In this document: positions 1 through 7,981 of the stretch, one piece after another
Position numbering within the stretch: the first letter of the stretch is position 1
How the letters are laid out: every line of letters begins with the position of its first letter
Assembly: GCA_001303415.1 (NCBI GenBank)
Contig: LJTN01000016.1
Location: forward strand, 1-46,256
Reading direction: 5' to 3'
DNA: 46,256 nt
Origin: Myxococcales bacterium SG8_38
GTDB lineage: Bacteria; Myxococcota_A; Polyangia; Polyangiales; Houyiibacteriaceae
The notes under the pieces: generated by a model
Told to the model about the DNA's origin: nothing
Database searches by the model: none
The model's input: only the letters and a program-made list of their open reading frames with translations
Translations under genes and position numbers: made by a program

Positions 1-146
1 GCTTGCGTGGCCGCCGCCCGCAAGTGCATCCGGCCACCTTTGCAAGCCGCCGCGTTCCGTGGAACCTCGTGTCGTGTTTTTCCGAGCCCGTGCTTAAGCC
101 CGTCGCGAGCCGTTTTCCGGGGATCGAGGTGCGAGGTGCGGGGCGG

Positions 147-524
147 CTAGGGTTTGCCGGTCATGAGTTGGAAGAATGTTGCGCCCGTGTGTCTCATCAT
201 CCCGATGATGTAGACCAGCGCGATCGCGCCGTCGAAAGCGACGACTCCGTACTGCCATCGATCCGCGATGCCCGCGGGCACCATGTACAGAATGCTAGCT
301 ACCGCCGTGAGCCGTACGAAGCCTTGCCAAAAGATGATGGGCGCGCGCACGCGCATGTCGCGTGATGCCCACATGAGCGCGGCGCCGGCAAACATGAGGA
401 AGGCACCGCAGGCCATCAGCGCGCCGAAATGCGTGTCATGGGGCTCGAGCAGCGCGGCGGCCCAGGTCGCCAACCCGATGGGAATGTCGAGAAACCCGGT
501 GATCAAGACGAACTTCTGCAGCAA
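147..524 (-). CDS. Small four-helix integral membrane protein, function unknown
   Basis: This 125-residue protein begins with MLQKFVLITG and has four hydrophobic stretches, roughly at residues 3-25, 33-52, 65-85 and 95-112, joined by short charged loops. That predicts a small inner-membrane protein. There is no signal-peptide cleavage motif and no catalytic motif that I recognise. The size and topology resemble small DoxX/DUF4345-like membrane proteins, but I cannot place it in a family. It is transcribed away from the DUF1592 gene, which starts about 140 bases to the right, so the two may share a divergent promoter region. The 146 bases to its left hold no gene I can support. Coding status is likely because the hydrophobic pattern is regular and the frame opposite shows none. 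Confidence 0.7.
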   Translation of the reverse strand: MLQKFVLITGFLDIPIGLATWAAALLEPHDTHFGALMACGAFLMFAGAALMWASRDMRVRAPIIFWQGFVRLTAVASILYMVPAGIADRWQYGVVAFDGAIALVYIIGMMRHTGATFFQLMTGKP

Positions 525-666
525 CTTCGGTCTCCTCCCACGCCTTCGGCTGAGTCGGCGGCGAGTCTAAGCGACCTCGACGGCGCTGTCATCCCGCAAC
601 GAGAGCCGGAAACCCATCGTTGCCACGCTGCTCGGTTGTCGCGTACCTTCGGTGGTCGTCGCAGCC

Positions 667-2340
667 ATGGCGACGGCCGAAGGCATCGTGAAGATCTCCC
701 GTCCCAGCTCTGCCGTCATGTGTGCCGCGCTGTTCCTCTCCGCGACCGCGTGCAACGGCTCCGAGGCGCCACCCGAGATCGAAACGCAAGCGGGGCCAAT
801 TGCGCTCCGGCGCCTCACCGCCGAGCAGTTTTCTCGAAGCATCCGCGAGGTGCTCGGCGAGCACATCGTCGTGCCGGGCCGCATCGACCCGGACGACCGC
901 CGTTCGGGTCTGCTGGCCGTCGGCTCCTCGTTCGCGAGCGTCACGCCTTCCGGCTTCGAGAAGTACGAGGCCGCTGCAAGCGCAGTGGCCGAGCAAGCGC
1001 TCGATGCCGACCATCGAGACGAGGTCGTCGGCTGCGAGCCCAATTCGGTTTCGGCGAGCGACGCGGCGTGTGCGAGGGCCTTCATCGAGCGGGTCGGCCG
1101 GCTCTTGTTTCGGCGATCGCTGACCGAAGAGGAGACCGATGCGCGAGTCGCCATCGCCAACGAGTCCGCAACCGCGCTCGGCGACTTCCATGCAGGGCTG
1201 GAGCTGGCGTTGACCAGCCTTCTCATTTCCCCGGAGTTTCTTTTTCGCGTCGAGGCTGCAGAGACTCACCCCGACGATCCCTCCAAGCTGCGCCTCACCA
1301 GCGTGTCGATGGCGTCCCGCCTCAGCTATCTGCTGTGGAACACCACGCCCGACGACCTTCTCCTGAGCGCGGCGGAAAACGGGGACTTGGTCGACGAGGA
1401 CGGCTTGGCGGCGCAAATCGACCGAATGCTCGCATCGCCGCGTCTCGAGACGGGCATCCGCTCCTTCTTCGCGGACCTCTACGACTTCAAGCAGTTCGAC
1501 GACGGCCTCGTGCGCAAGGATGCCGCGCTCTTTCCCGCCTATACGCAGGGGCTCGCCGAAGAAGCCAAAGAGCAAACCCTGCGCACCATCGTCGCGCACC
1601 TGACGGCAGGCAAAGATTATCGGGACCTCTTCACGACGACCGAGTCGTTCATGACCCGAAGGCTCGGCATCGTGTATCGCGTTCCGGTTCCGACCCCGGC
1701 CGGATGGGAGCCCTATGTCTTCCCGGAGGACGCGCGGCGTTCGGGTCTCCTCTCGCACATCAGCTTGAATGCTCTGCATTCACACCCCGGCCGTAGCTCC
1801 GCCACGCTGCGGGGCAAGTTCGTTCGGGAGGTCCTCTTGTGTCAGGACATTCCGACGCCGCCCGCGAACATCGATTTCTCGATCGTCGAGAATACCACCG
1901 GAGAGCTGCGAACTGCGCGAGAGCGTCTCGAGCGCCACGTAAGCAGCGATGCATGCGCCGGATGTCATCGCTTGACCGATCCGATCGGCCTCGCCCTCGA
2001 AAGCTTCGACGCGATCGGAATGTTGCGCGACGAGGAAAACGGCGCGCCGATCGACACCTCGGGAGAGCTCGACGGAATGATCTACGAGGATGCGGCTGGC
2101 ATGGGCCATGCGCTCAGGGAGCATCCGGCGCTCGGGCCTTGCATGGTTCGGAGCCTGTATCGCTACGCCGTGGGCCGGGATCCCGCCCTTGGAGAGGAGC
2201 CGCTCCTTGCGTACTTGAATGACCGTTTCTCGGCCTCCGGCTATCGGTTTCCGGACCTTTTGCGCGACATCGTTCTGAGCGACGGCTTCCGGACCACGTC
2301 CGGACCTCGCGAAGCGGAGCCGGTGGGAGGCGAGCCATGA
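667..2340 (+). CDS. DUF1592/DUF1588/DUF1585-type lipoprotein with CxxCH motif
   Basis: The protein carries the serial domains usual for the planctomycete/myxobacterial DUF1587-DUF1595-DUF1592-DUF1588-DUF1585 family. Seen in order are an N-terminal LRRLTAEQFSRSIREVLG segment, FRRSLTEEE, the MASRLSYLLWNTTPDD block, LHSHPGRSSATLRGKFVRE and a C-terminal DPIGLALESFDAIG block. A CAGCH sequence near residue 430 is a possible c-type haem site. The N terminus has a hydrophobic stretch ending in LSATAC, a weak lipobox, so surface or periplasmic lipidation is likely. I chose the ATG at 667; a GTG at 652 or an ATG at 718 are alternatives. It overlaps the following DUF1552 gene by four bases (ATGA), so the two are translationally coupled. 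Such pairs recur in Myxococcota and Planctomycetota; the biochemical role is not known to me. Confidence 0.88.
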   Translation: MATAEGIVKISRPSSAVMCAALFLSATACNGSEAPPEIETQAGPIALRRLTAEQFSRSIREVLGEHIVVPGRIDPDDRRSGLLAVGSSFASVTPSGFEKYEAAASAVAEQALDADHRDEVVGCEPNSVSASDAACARAFIERVGRLLFRRSLTEEETDARVAIANESATALGDFHAGLELALTSLLISPEFLFRVEAAETHPDDPSKLRLTSVSMASRLSYLLWNTTPDDLLLSAAENGDLVDEDGLAAQIDRMLASPRLETGIRSFFADLYDFKQFDDGLVRKDAALFPAYTQGLAEEAKEQTLRTIVAHLTAGKDYRDLFTTTESFMTRRLGIVYRVPVPTPAGWEPYVFPEDARRSGLLSHISLNALHSHPGRSSATLRGKFVREVLLCQDIPTPPANIDFSIVENTTGELRTARERLERHVSSDACAGCHRLTDPIGLALESFDAIGMLRDEENGAPIDTSGELDGMIYEDAAGMGHALREHPALGPCMVRSLYRYAVGRDPALGEEPLLAYLNDRFSASGYRFPDLLRDIVLSDGFRTTSGPREAEPVGGEP

Positions 2341-3692
2341 TGCGCTTGCACCGAAGAGCGTTGCTGCGAGGCACCCTCGCTGGGGGTGCCGTGTCGATCG
2401 GGCTTCCCCTGCTCGACTGTTTCCTGAACGAGCATGGGACGGCGCTCGCACAGGGCGCCCGGCTTCCAGTGCGTTTCGGCGCCTGGATGTGGGGCTGTGG
2501 CATGAACCCCGAGCGGTGGACCCCGAAGACACAGGGACCTGGGTACGACCTTCCCGTCGAGCTTCGAGCGCTCGATCGCGAGCTGTCGACGGGGGGAACG
2601 TTGCGCGACCAGGTGAGCATCTTGAGCGGCTTCGACGTGAAGCTCGACGGACGGCCGAACTTTCCTCACACCGCAGGCTTGATCGGCACGCTCACCGGAA
2701 CCGTCCCCGACGAGGAGCACCAGGTGCCTGCGCCGACACTGGACGTTCTCATCGCGGGCGAGCTCGGCGGTTTGACTCGCTTCCGGTCCATCGAGATGTC
2801 ATGCGCCGGCAATCCGAACCAAAGTTACAGCTTCGAAAGTCAAAGCGTCTTCAACGCGCCCGAGCTGTCGCCGGCCGCGCTCTACGCACGAATTTTCGGA
2901 CCGGAGTTTGCCGATCCGGGGGACGGGACGTTCGTGCCGGACGCACGCCTCATGCTCCGGCAGAGCGTCTTGTCTGCCGTCAAGGATGACCGCCAGCGTT
3001 TGCTCCAGCGTGTCGGGACGCATGACCAGCAACGGCTGGATCAGTACTTCACCTCCGTGCGGCAGCTCGAGCAACAGATCGAGGTGCTGCTCGCCGGACC
3101 GCCCGACCTCGACAGTTGCTCTCGGGCCCCCGCGCCCGGCCCCGAGAGCCTGGGCACCGAGGTCGAGCAGTCGACGTCGACGAACCGTCTCATGGCGGAG
3201 CTCCTCTCCTTTGCGCTTGCCTGCGACCAGACACGTGTCTTCAGCATGATGTTCTCGGACCGCATCTCGGGCCTTCGCAAAGCGGGATCGAGCTCGCAGC
3301 ATCATCAGCTGACGCATGACGAGGCCCTCGACCCCGCAGTGGGGTATCAGCCGGAAGCCACCGAGTTCGTGTACGCCTCGATGGAAGCCTGGGCGGATTT
3401 CATCGAGCGCCTCGCCGAAATACCCGAAGGCGATGGAACCTTGCTCGACAACTGCCTCGTCTTAGGGCACTCGGACGTCTCCTTGGCAAAGGTTCATGGG
3501 ATCAATGGAATCCCCATGATGATCGCGGGGCGCGCGGGAGGCGCGCTGAGGCCCGGTATCCATGTCTCGGGTGCGACCTCGCCGACGACGCGCGTGGGCC
3601 TCACGATTCAGCAGGTCATGGGCCTCAACGTCGATCGGTGGGGCACCCGCTCGATGGAGGCTACACAGCCGGTCGGCGAGATCGTGATCTAG
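2337..3692 (+). CDS. DUF1552 family exported protein
   Basis: The 451-residue protein starts with a twin-arginine signal, HRRALLRG, followed by a hydrophobic Ala/Gly-rich stretch ending near ALA-QG. It is therefore predicted to be folded in the cytoplasm and exported by Tat. The body matches the DUF1552 family: an FGAWMWGCGMNPERW segment near the N terminus, a histidine-rich SSSQHHQLTHDE motif near residue 320, and a LGHSDVSLAKVHGINGIPMMIAG-like C-terminal block. Two adjacent ATG codons (2337 and 2340) are possible starts; the first overlaps the stop of the DUF1592 gene. Tat export would fit a cofactor- or metal-containing protein working with the CxxCH partner, but that is inference. The family has no established reaction. 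Confidence 0.88.
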   Translation: MMRLHRRALLRGTLAGGAVSIGLPLLDCFLNEHGTALAQGARLPVRFGAWMWGCGMNPERWTPKTQGPGYDLPVELRALDRELSTGGTLRDQVSILSGFDVKLDGRPNFPHTAGLIGTLTGTVPDEEHQVPAPTLDVLIAGELGGLTRFRSIEMSCAGNPNQSYSFESQSVFNAPELSPAALYARIFGPEFADPGDGTFVPDARLMLRQSVLSAVKDDRQRLLQRVGTHDQQRLDQYFTSVRQLEQQIEVLLAGPPDLDSCSRAPAPGPESLGTEVEQSTSTNRLMAELLSFALACDQTRVFSMMFSDRISGLRKAGSSSQHHQLTHDEALDPAVGYQPEATEFVYASMEAWADFIERLAEIPEGDGTLLDNCLVLGHSDVSLAKVHGINGIPMMIAGRAGGALRPGIHVSGATSPTTRVGLTIQQVMGLNVDRWGTRSMEATQPVGEIVI

Positions 3693-3835
3693 CGTACAGC
3701 GCCCGGCCGATGACTGTGATCGACCTCACAGCGCGCGGTCCTCCGAGTTGACGGTGCTGCCGCCTGCCCCGAGACTGAATTCGGGGAAACGGCCGCGTTC
3801 CAAACGGGTCGCGGCGGAACGGTGAGGGGGAACCG

Positions 3836-4573
3836 ATGAAGCGCTGGGCTTGGCTGTTTGCCGTGGGAGCATTTTGTACGATGACCGGCAGTGCGGGAGC
3901 GCAGGCTGCGCCTACCACGTTCCGGGCCGATGGGGAGGGAATCGAGATTACCCCGCCGGATAGCGCCACGCCCGAGGACAGCGCCGAAAAGTCCCGCGCC
4001 TACGAGAAGCGAGTGGGGGGCCTGGTGTGGCTCGAAGTGACGGCAGGACCGTCGCGCTTCGATGCCACTCGATTCCGAACCCTCGACATCATTCCCTCGC
4101 AAATTCAGTCGGCCATCCCGAGGGTGGTCGTCTCGGGACCCGAAGTTGGGGGGGCGCTTCGCTTCCGCGCCGGATCTTCCACGATCGGCGCCCGCTTCAA
4201 GCGCGCCGACTACGAGCCCTTCGATCTCACCTCGGTGGGCCTCGATCTCGGATTCCTGATTCGTGCGGTGCCGTACGTGCACCCCTCGATTCGTCTCGCG
4301 TTCAACTATCATACGACCACCGGCGGGCTTGTGATCCCCGGCTTCGAGAACGTGGTGAGCAACGTGAGAAGCCAAGGCGGCGGCGCCACCATCGGCGCCG
4401 GGTTGCGGATACCCATCGTCAAGTGGGTGTCGATCGCGGCGGATTTCGACTACTCCATCATCGGTCTGGTATTCCATGGAACCGAGAACCTGACCGGCGG
4501 CAGCTTCACCGCGGGGACCGCCGGTACCGCCATTGCCGGGACTTTTGCCCTGACCTTCCACCTCGGTTCCTGA
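3836..4573 (+). CDS. Predicted outer-membrane beta-barrel protein
   Basis: The 245-residue protein begins with a clear Sec signal peptide (MKRWAWLFAVGAFC followed by a cleavage site near AGA-QA). After a short acidic linker it runs as alternating amphipathic strands rich in Gly, aromatic and hydrophobic residues, such as GGALRFRAGSSTIGARF and GGGATIGAGLRIPIVKW, ending in TFALTFHLGS. That pattern fits a small outer-membrane barrel of eight to ten strands. A purine-rich GAGGGGGA ribosome-binding site precedes the ATG. It lies in the same direction as the rfb genes but 78 bases before rfbB, so it may or may not be co-transcribed. I do not recognise a specific family. Confidence 0.75.
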   Translation: MKRWAWLFAVGAFCTMTGSAGAQAAPTTFRADGEGIEITPPDSATPEDSAEKSRAYEKRVGGLVWLEVTAGPSRFDATRFRTLDIIPSQIQSAIPRVVVSGPEVGGALRFRAGSSTIGARFKRADYEPFDLTSVGLDLGFLIRAVPYVHPSIRLAFNYHTTTGGLVIPGFENVVSNVRSQGGGATIGAGLRIPIVKWVSIAADFDYSIIGLVFHGTENLTGGSFTAGTAGTAIAGTFALTFHLGS

Positions 4574-4651
4574 AATCCGGCTGCGCCGAGCGGCGCGTGT
4601 GCGCGCCCCTCGGGTTCCGGTTATGCTGGTTTCCGAGGTTGAGCTGACTCG

Positions 4652-5704
4652 ATGAGGATCATCGTTACCGGTGGCGCCGGCTTCATTGGCGCGAATTTCT
4701 TGAATCAATTGGTGCCTACGCTGCCCGAGCATTCGTTCGTCAACGTCGACAAGCTCACCTACGCAGCCAACCTGGAGAGCTTGCGCGCGATCGACTCCCT
4801 GCCGAACTACGTGCTGCGCCAGGTCGACATCACGGACATGGCGCAAGTCGACGCGGTCTTCGACGAGCTCGATCCCGACCTGGTCGTCCACTTTGCCGCG
4901 GAGAGCCACGTCGACCGCAGCATTCTCGGTCCCCGCGAATTCATCCGCACCAACATCGAGGGAACCTTCAATCTGCTCGAGGCATGCCGCAAGCGCTGGT
5001 CGCGTGACGACGATCGCCTCTTCCACCACGTGAGCACCGACGAGGTGTATGGCTCGCTGGGCGATACGGGCCTGTTCACGGAATCGACAGCCTACGACCC
5101 CTCGAGCCCATATTCTGCGTCCAAGGCGGCGAGCGACCACGTGGTGCGGGCCTATCATCGGACCTACGGGTTGCCCGTAAAGATCACGAATTGCTCGAAC
5201 AACTACGGTCCGATGCAGTTCCCCGAAAAGCTCATCCCACTGATGATTCTCAACGCGCTCGAGCGGAAGCCCCTTCCCATCTACGGTGAAGGGCTCAACG
5301 TGCGAGACTGGCTCTACGTGGCCGACCACTGCGACGCGATCTGGACGGTGATTCAAAAAGGGCGCGTCGGCCGAACGTACAACATCGGCGGAAACAACGA
5401 GAAGCGAAACATCGAAGTGGTGGATACGCTTTGTCAGGTCCTCGCCGAGGAGACCGGCTGCCGCGTCGGGGAGCTCTTTGCCTTGAAGCGCTTCGTCACA
5501 GATCGCCCCGGTCACGACCTGCGCTATGCGATCGACGCGTCACGAGTGCGTGAGGAGTGCGGCTGGGAGCCCAAAGAGACGTTCGATACCGGCATTCGCA
5601 AGACCGTCCGGTGGTATCTGTCGAATCAGGATTGGGTTCGGGACGTTCGCTCGGGTGACTATCGAAAATGGATCGACCTCAACTACGGCAGCCGGACGGC
5701 ATAG
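4652..5704 (+). CDS. rfbB: dTDP-glucose 4,6-dehydratase
   Basis: RfbB converts dTDP-D-glucose to dTDP-4-keto-6-deoxyglucose, the second step of dTDP-L-rhamnose synthesis, using bound NAD+. The N terminus shows the Rossmann motif TGGAGFIG, and the catalytic YxxxK of extended short-chain dehydrogenases is present as YSASK with Tyr154 and Lys158. [11 protein letters not shown] and [17 protein letters not shown] are family signatures. At 350 residues it is the usual length. It is the first gene of a compact rfbBACD block, with only nine bases before rfbA. The product would feed L-rhamnose into surface polysaccharide or glycoconjugates. Confidence 0.97.
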   Translation: MRIIVTGGAGFIGANFLNQLVPTLPEHSFVNVDKLTYAANLESLRAIDSLPNYVLRQVDITDMAQVDAVFDELDPDLVVHFAAESHVDRSILGPREFIRTNIEGTFNLLEACRKRWSRDDDRLFHHVSTDEVYGSLGDTGLFTESTAYDPSSPYSASKAASDHVVRAYHRTYGLPVKITNCSNNYGPMQFPEKLIPLMILNALERKPLPIYGEGLNVRDWLYVADHCDAIWTVIQKGRVGRTYNIGGNNEKRNIEVVDTLCQVLAEETGCRVGELFALKRFVTDRPGHDLRYAIDASRVREECGWEPKETFDTGIRKTVRWYLSNQDWVRDVRSGDYRKWIDLNYGSRTA

Positions 5705-5713
5705 AGTACGAGC

Positions 5714-6595
5714 ATGATTGAAAAGGGCATCATCTTGGCAGGGGGCGCGGGGACCAGATTGCATCCCCTCACCAAGGGCTTGAGCAAACAGCTCATGCCC
5801 GTCTACGACAAGCCCATGATCTACTACCCGCTCTCCACGTTGATGCTTGCCGGCATCCGGGAGATTCTGGTCATCACCACCCCGCACGAGCAGCCGCTCT
5901 TTCGAGGTCTTCTCGGAGATGGAAAGAGCTGGGGTCTTCGCTTCGACTACGCGGTGCAGCCGAGCCCCGACGGCCTGGCGCAGGCCTTCCTGATAGGCGA
6001 GGACTTCATCGCCGGGGACGCATGCGCGCTCGTGCTCGGCGACAACATCTTCTACGGACACGGTCTTCAAGGATTGCTCACTGAAGCCGCCGAGCAGAGC
6101 GACGGCGCCACGGTGTTCGGCTACTATGTGAGCAATCCAACCGCGTATGGCGTAGCGGAGTTCGACGAAGACGGATTGGTCATCGGGATCGAGGAAAAGC
6201 CTCGACAACCGAAGTCGAACTATGCGGTGGCGGGTCTCTATTTCTACGATCGGGACGTGGTGTCGCTCGCCAAGGAATTGCGTCCGTCGGCCCGCGGCGA
6301 GCTCGAGATCACCGATCTGAATCGGAAGTATCTGGATGCCGGCAATCTGAAACTGCAAAAGCTCGGGCGCGGCGTCGCCTGGCTCGATACCGGGACGCCG
6401 GATGCGTTGTTGCAAGCAGCTAATTTCGTTCAGACCATCCAACAACGCCAAGGCTTGCGCGCCTCCTGTCCCGAGGAGATCGCATTTCGCAAGGGTTGGA
6501 TCGACGCCGAGGCGCTGGCACGCCTTGCCGAGCCTTTGGCCAAGACGGAGTACGGTCAATACCTGCGCGACTTGGCCGACGGGCTGGACGTCTGA
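5714..6595 (+). CDS. rfbA: Glucose-1-phosphate thymidylyltransferase
   Basis: RfbA joins dTTP and glucose-1-phosphate to make dTDP-glucose, the entry step of the rhamnose pathway. The nucleotide-binding signature [11 protein letters not shown] is at the N terminus, followed by [21 protein letters not shown]. Further on come the VLGDNIFYG and GVAEFD segments and [13 protein letters not shown], all typical of the short RmlA class. At 293 residues it is full length. The stop codon overlaps the start of rfbC by one base (TGATG), a translational coupling. An allosteric dTDP-rhamnose site is common in this family, but I cannot judge it from the sequence alone. Confidence 0.97.
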   Translation: MIEKGIILAGGAGTRLHPLTKGLSKQLMPVYDKPMIYYPLSTLMLAGIREILVITTPHEQPLFRGLLGDGKSWGLRFDYAVQPSPDGLAQAFLIGEDFIAGDACALVLGDNIFYGHGLQGLLTEAAEQSDGATVFGYYVSNPTAYGVAEFDEDGLVIGIEEKPRQPKSNYAVAGLYFYDRDVVSLAKELRPSARGELEITDLNRKYLDAGNLKLQKLGRGVAWLDTGTPDALLQAANFVQTIQQRQGLRASCPEEIAFRKGWIDAEALARLAEPLAKTEYGQYLRDLADGLDV

Positions 6596-7149
6596 TGAAG
6601 ATCCAAACGACCGCGCTGCCGGGTCTTGTGATCATCGAGCCGGCCGTCTTCGGGGACGATCGTGGATTCTTGATGGAGTCCTACTCCCGTGACCGCTACG
6701 CCGAGGCGGGTCTGCCGAGGGAGTTCGTGCAGGACAACGTATCCCTCTCCGCAAAGGGCATCTTGCGAGGGCTTCACCTTCAGCATCCGAATGATCAGGG
6801 CAAGCTCTGCTTCGTGCTCGAAGGAGAAGTGTTTGACGTGGCGGTCGACGTTCGCGTCGGCTCCCCGACGTTCGGAAGATGGGAGGGTATGATTCTTTCG
6901 TCGCAGAACAAGCGACAGCTCTACATCCCCCCGGGGTTCGCACACGGGTTTTGCGTGCTCAGCGATCGCGCGCTCTTTTCCTACAAGTGCACCGACTTCT
7001 ACGCTGCACGAAGCGAGCTCGGGGTCGCGTGGGACGACCCCGACATCGGCATCGAATGGCCGCTGCAATCGCCGCGGCTCTCGGCCAAAGACCAGAAGAA
7101 CCAGCGGCTCCGAGACATCTCGCCGAATCGCTTGCCTCGCTATGCCTGA
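6595..7149 (+). CDS. rfbC: dTDP-4-dehydrorhamnose 3,5-epimerase
   Basis: RfbC epimerises C3 and C5 of dTDP-4-keto-6-deoxyglucose. The 184-residue protein is a cupin with the expected signatures: FGDDRGFLMESY, the catalytic-histidine segment ILRGLHLQ, and IPPGFAHGFCVLS. I chose the ATG at 6595, which overlaps the rfbA stop and gives [10 protein letters not shown], the usual N terminus; an in-frame upstream extension inside rfbA would be non-homologous. The gene overlaps rfbD by eight bases. Tight packing indicates a single transcript for all four rfb genes. Confidence 0.96.
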   Translation: MKIQTTALPGLVIIEPAVFGDDRGFLMESYSRDRYAEAGLPREFVQDNVSLSAKGILRGLHLQHPNDQGKLCFVLEGEVFDVAVDVRVGSPTFGRWEGMILSSQNKRQLYIPPGFAHGFCVLSDRALFSYKCTDFYAARSELGVAWDDPDIGIEWPLQSPRLSAKDQKNQRLRDISPNRLPRYA

Positions 7150-7981
7150 CTTCCTGGTGATTGGATCGGATGGCATGCTCGGGCGCTGCTGGACCGAGCT
7201 TTTGGCGCGCCGAGACATCGATCATGCCGGCACGACGATCGAGGATTTGGACATCACCGATGCTAGTGCGTTGTCTCGCTCGGTGACCAAGGGCATCCGT
7301 TGGGTCGTCAACTGCGCGGCGTACACGGCCGTCGATGACGCCGAGGAGCACCAAGGGCTAGCCAACGAGGTGAATGGCTACGCGGTCGGGCGCTTGGTGG
7401 AGCGATGTCGCGCGGTCGGCGCGAAGCTGATTCACTACAGCACCGACTACGTGTTCGACGGTACTGCAGCCGAGCCCTACCCAGTCGACTACCCGCGGCG
7501 TCCCATCAACGCCTATGGACGAAGCAAAGCCATCGGCGAGGAGCTGGTCGAGCGCTCGGGCATACCGCACTTGCTCGTGCGAAGCAGTTGGCTCTATGCC
7601 CCGTGGGGAAAGAACTTCGTGCTGACGATCGCCGAGCTAGCGAAGACCCGCAGCGAGCTTCGGGTCGTCGACGACCAGCGCGGCCGACCGACCGACGGCC
7701 AAAGGCTCGCCGAAGTGAGCCTCGGGCTGGCCGAGCGGGGCCACGCTGGAACCTTTCACGTGACCGACGGGGGAGACTGCACCTGGTTCGGTCTGGCGAC
7801 GCTTGTGGCGGCGTTGGTGAATCCGAGCTGTCGTGTCGAGCCGTGTACGAGCGCCGAGTTCCCGCGTCCGGCGCCGCGTCCCGCGTACAGCGTCTTGGAC
7901 ATCTCCGCGACCGAGGCCGTGATGGGGCCGATGCTGCCCTGGCAGGACCGGGTGCGCGCGTTGCTCGGCGCCGGACGCTAG
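7142..7981 (+). CDS. rfbD: dTDP-4-dehydrorhamnose reductase
   Basis: RfbD reduces dTDP-4-keto-L-rhamnose to dTDP-L-rhamnose with NAD(P)H. The 279-residue protein has a Rossmann start (LVIGSDGMLG), the YSTDYVFDG segment and the catalytic YGRSK, all standard for the family. It is the last gene of the rfbBACD operon. Its TAG stop shares the palindrome CTAG with the TAG stop of the lipoprotein gene on the opposite strand, so the two genes converge with a four-base overlap and no room for a conventional terminator. No rhamnosyltransferase or O-antigen genes lie next to the operon, so the sugar nucleotide must be used by enzymes encoded elsewhere. Confidence 0.96.
   Translation: MPDFLVIGSDGMLGRCWTELLARRDIDHAGTTIEDLDITDASALSRSVTKGIRWVVNCAAYTAVDDAEEHQGLANEVNGYAVGRLVERCRAVGAKLIHYSTDYVFDGTAAEPYPVDYPRRPINAYGRSKAIGEELVERSGIPHLLVRSSWLYAPWGKNFVLTIAELAKTRSELRVVDDQRGRPTDGQRLAEVSLGLAERGHAGTFHVTDGGDCTWFGLATLVAALVNPSCRVEPCTSAEFPRPAPRPAYSVLDISATEAVMGPMLPWQDRVRALLGAGR

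Noticed and set aside
1..146. Plus-strand open frame at the left edge
   Set aside because: It is Arg/His-rich, lacks a domain and runs antisense into the membrane-protein gene.
589..1779. 396-codon minus-strand frame opposite the DUF1592 gene
   Set aside because: No domain, no signal and antisense to a gene with conserved blocks and a CxxCH motif.
3767..3786. CCCCGA/TCGGGG inverted repeat after the DUF1552 gene
   Set aside because: The stem is only six bases with no T-run, so it is not convincing as a terminator.
3689..5515. 608-codon open frame on the minus strand opposite rfbB
   Set aside because: It lies antisense to a clear RfbB and the barrel gene, has Arg/Gly/His-rich composition and no recognisable domain. 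GC-rich codon use creates such frames.
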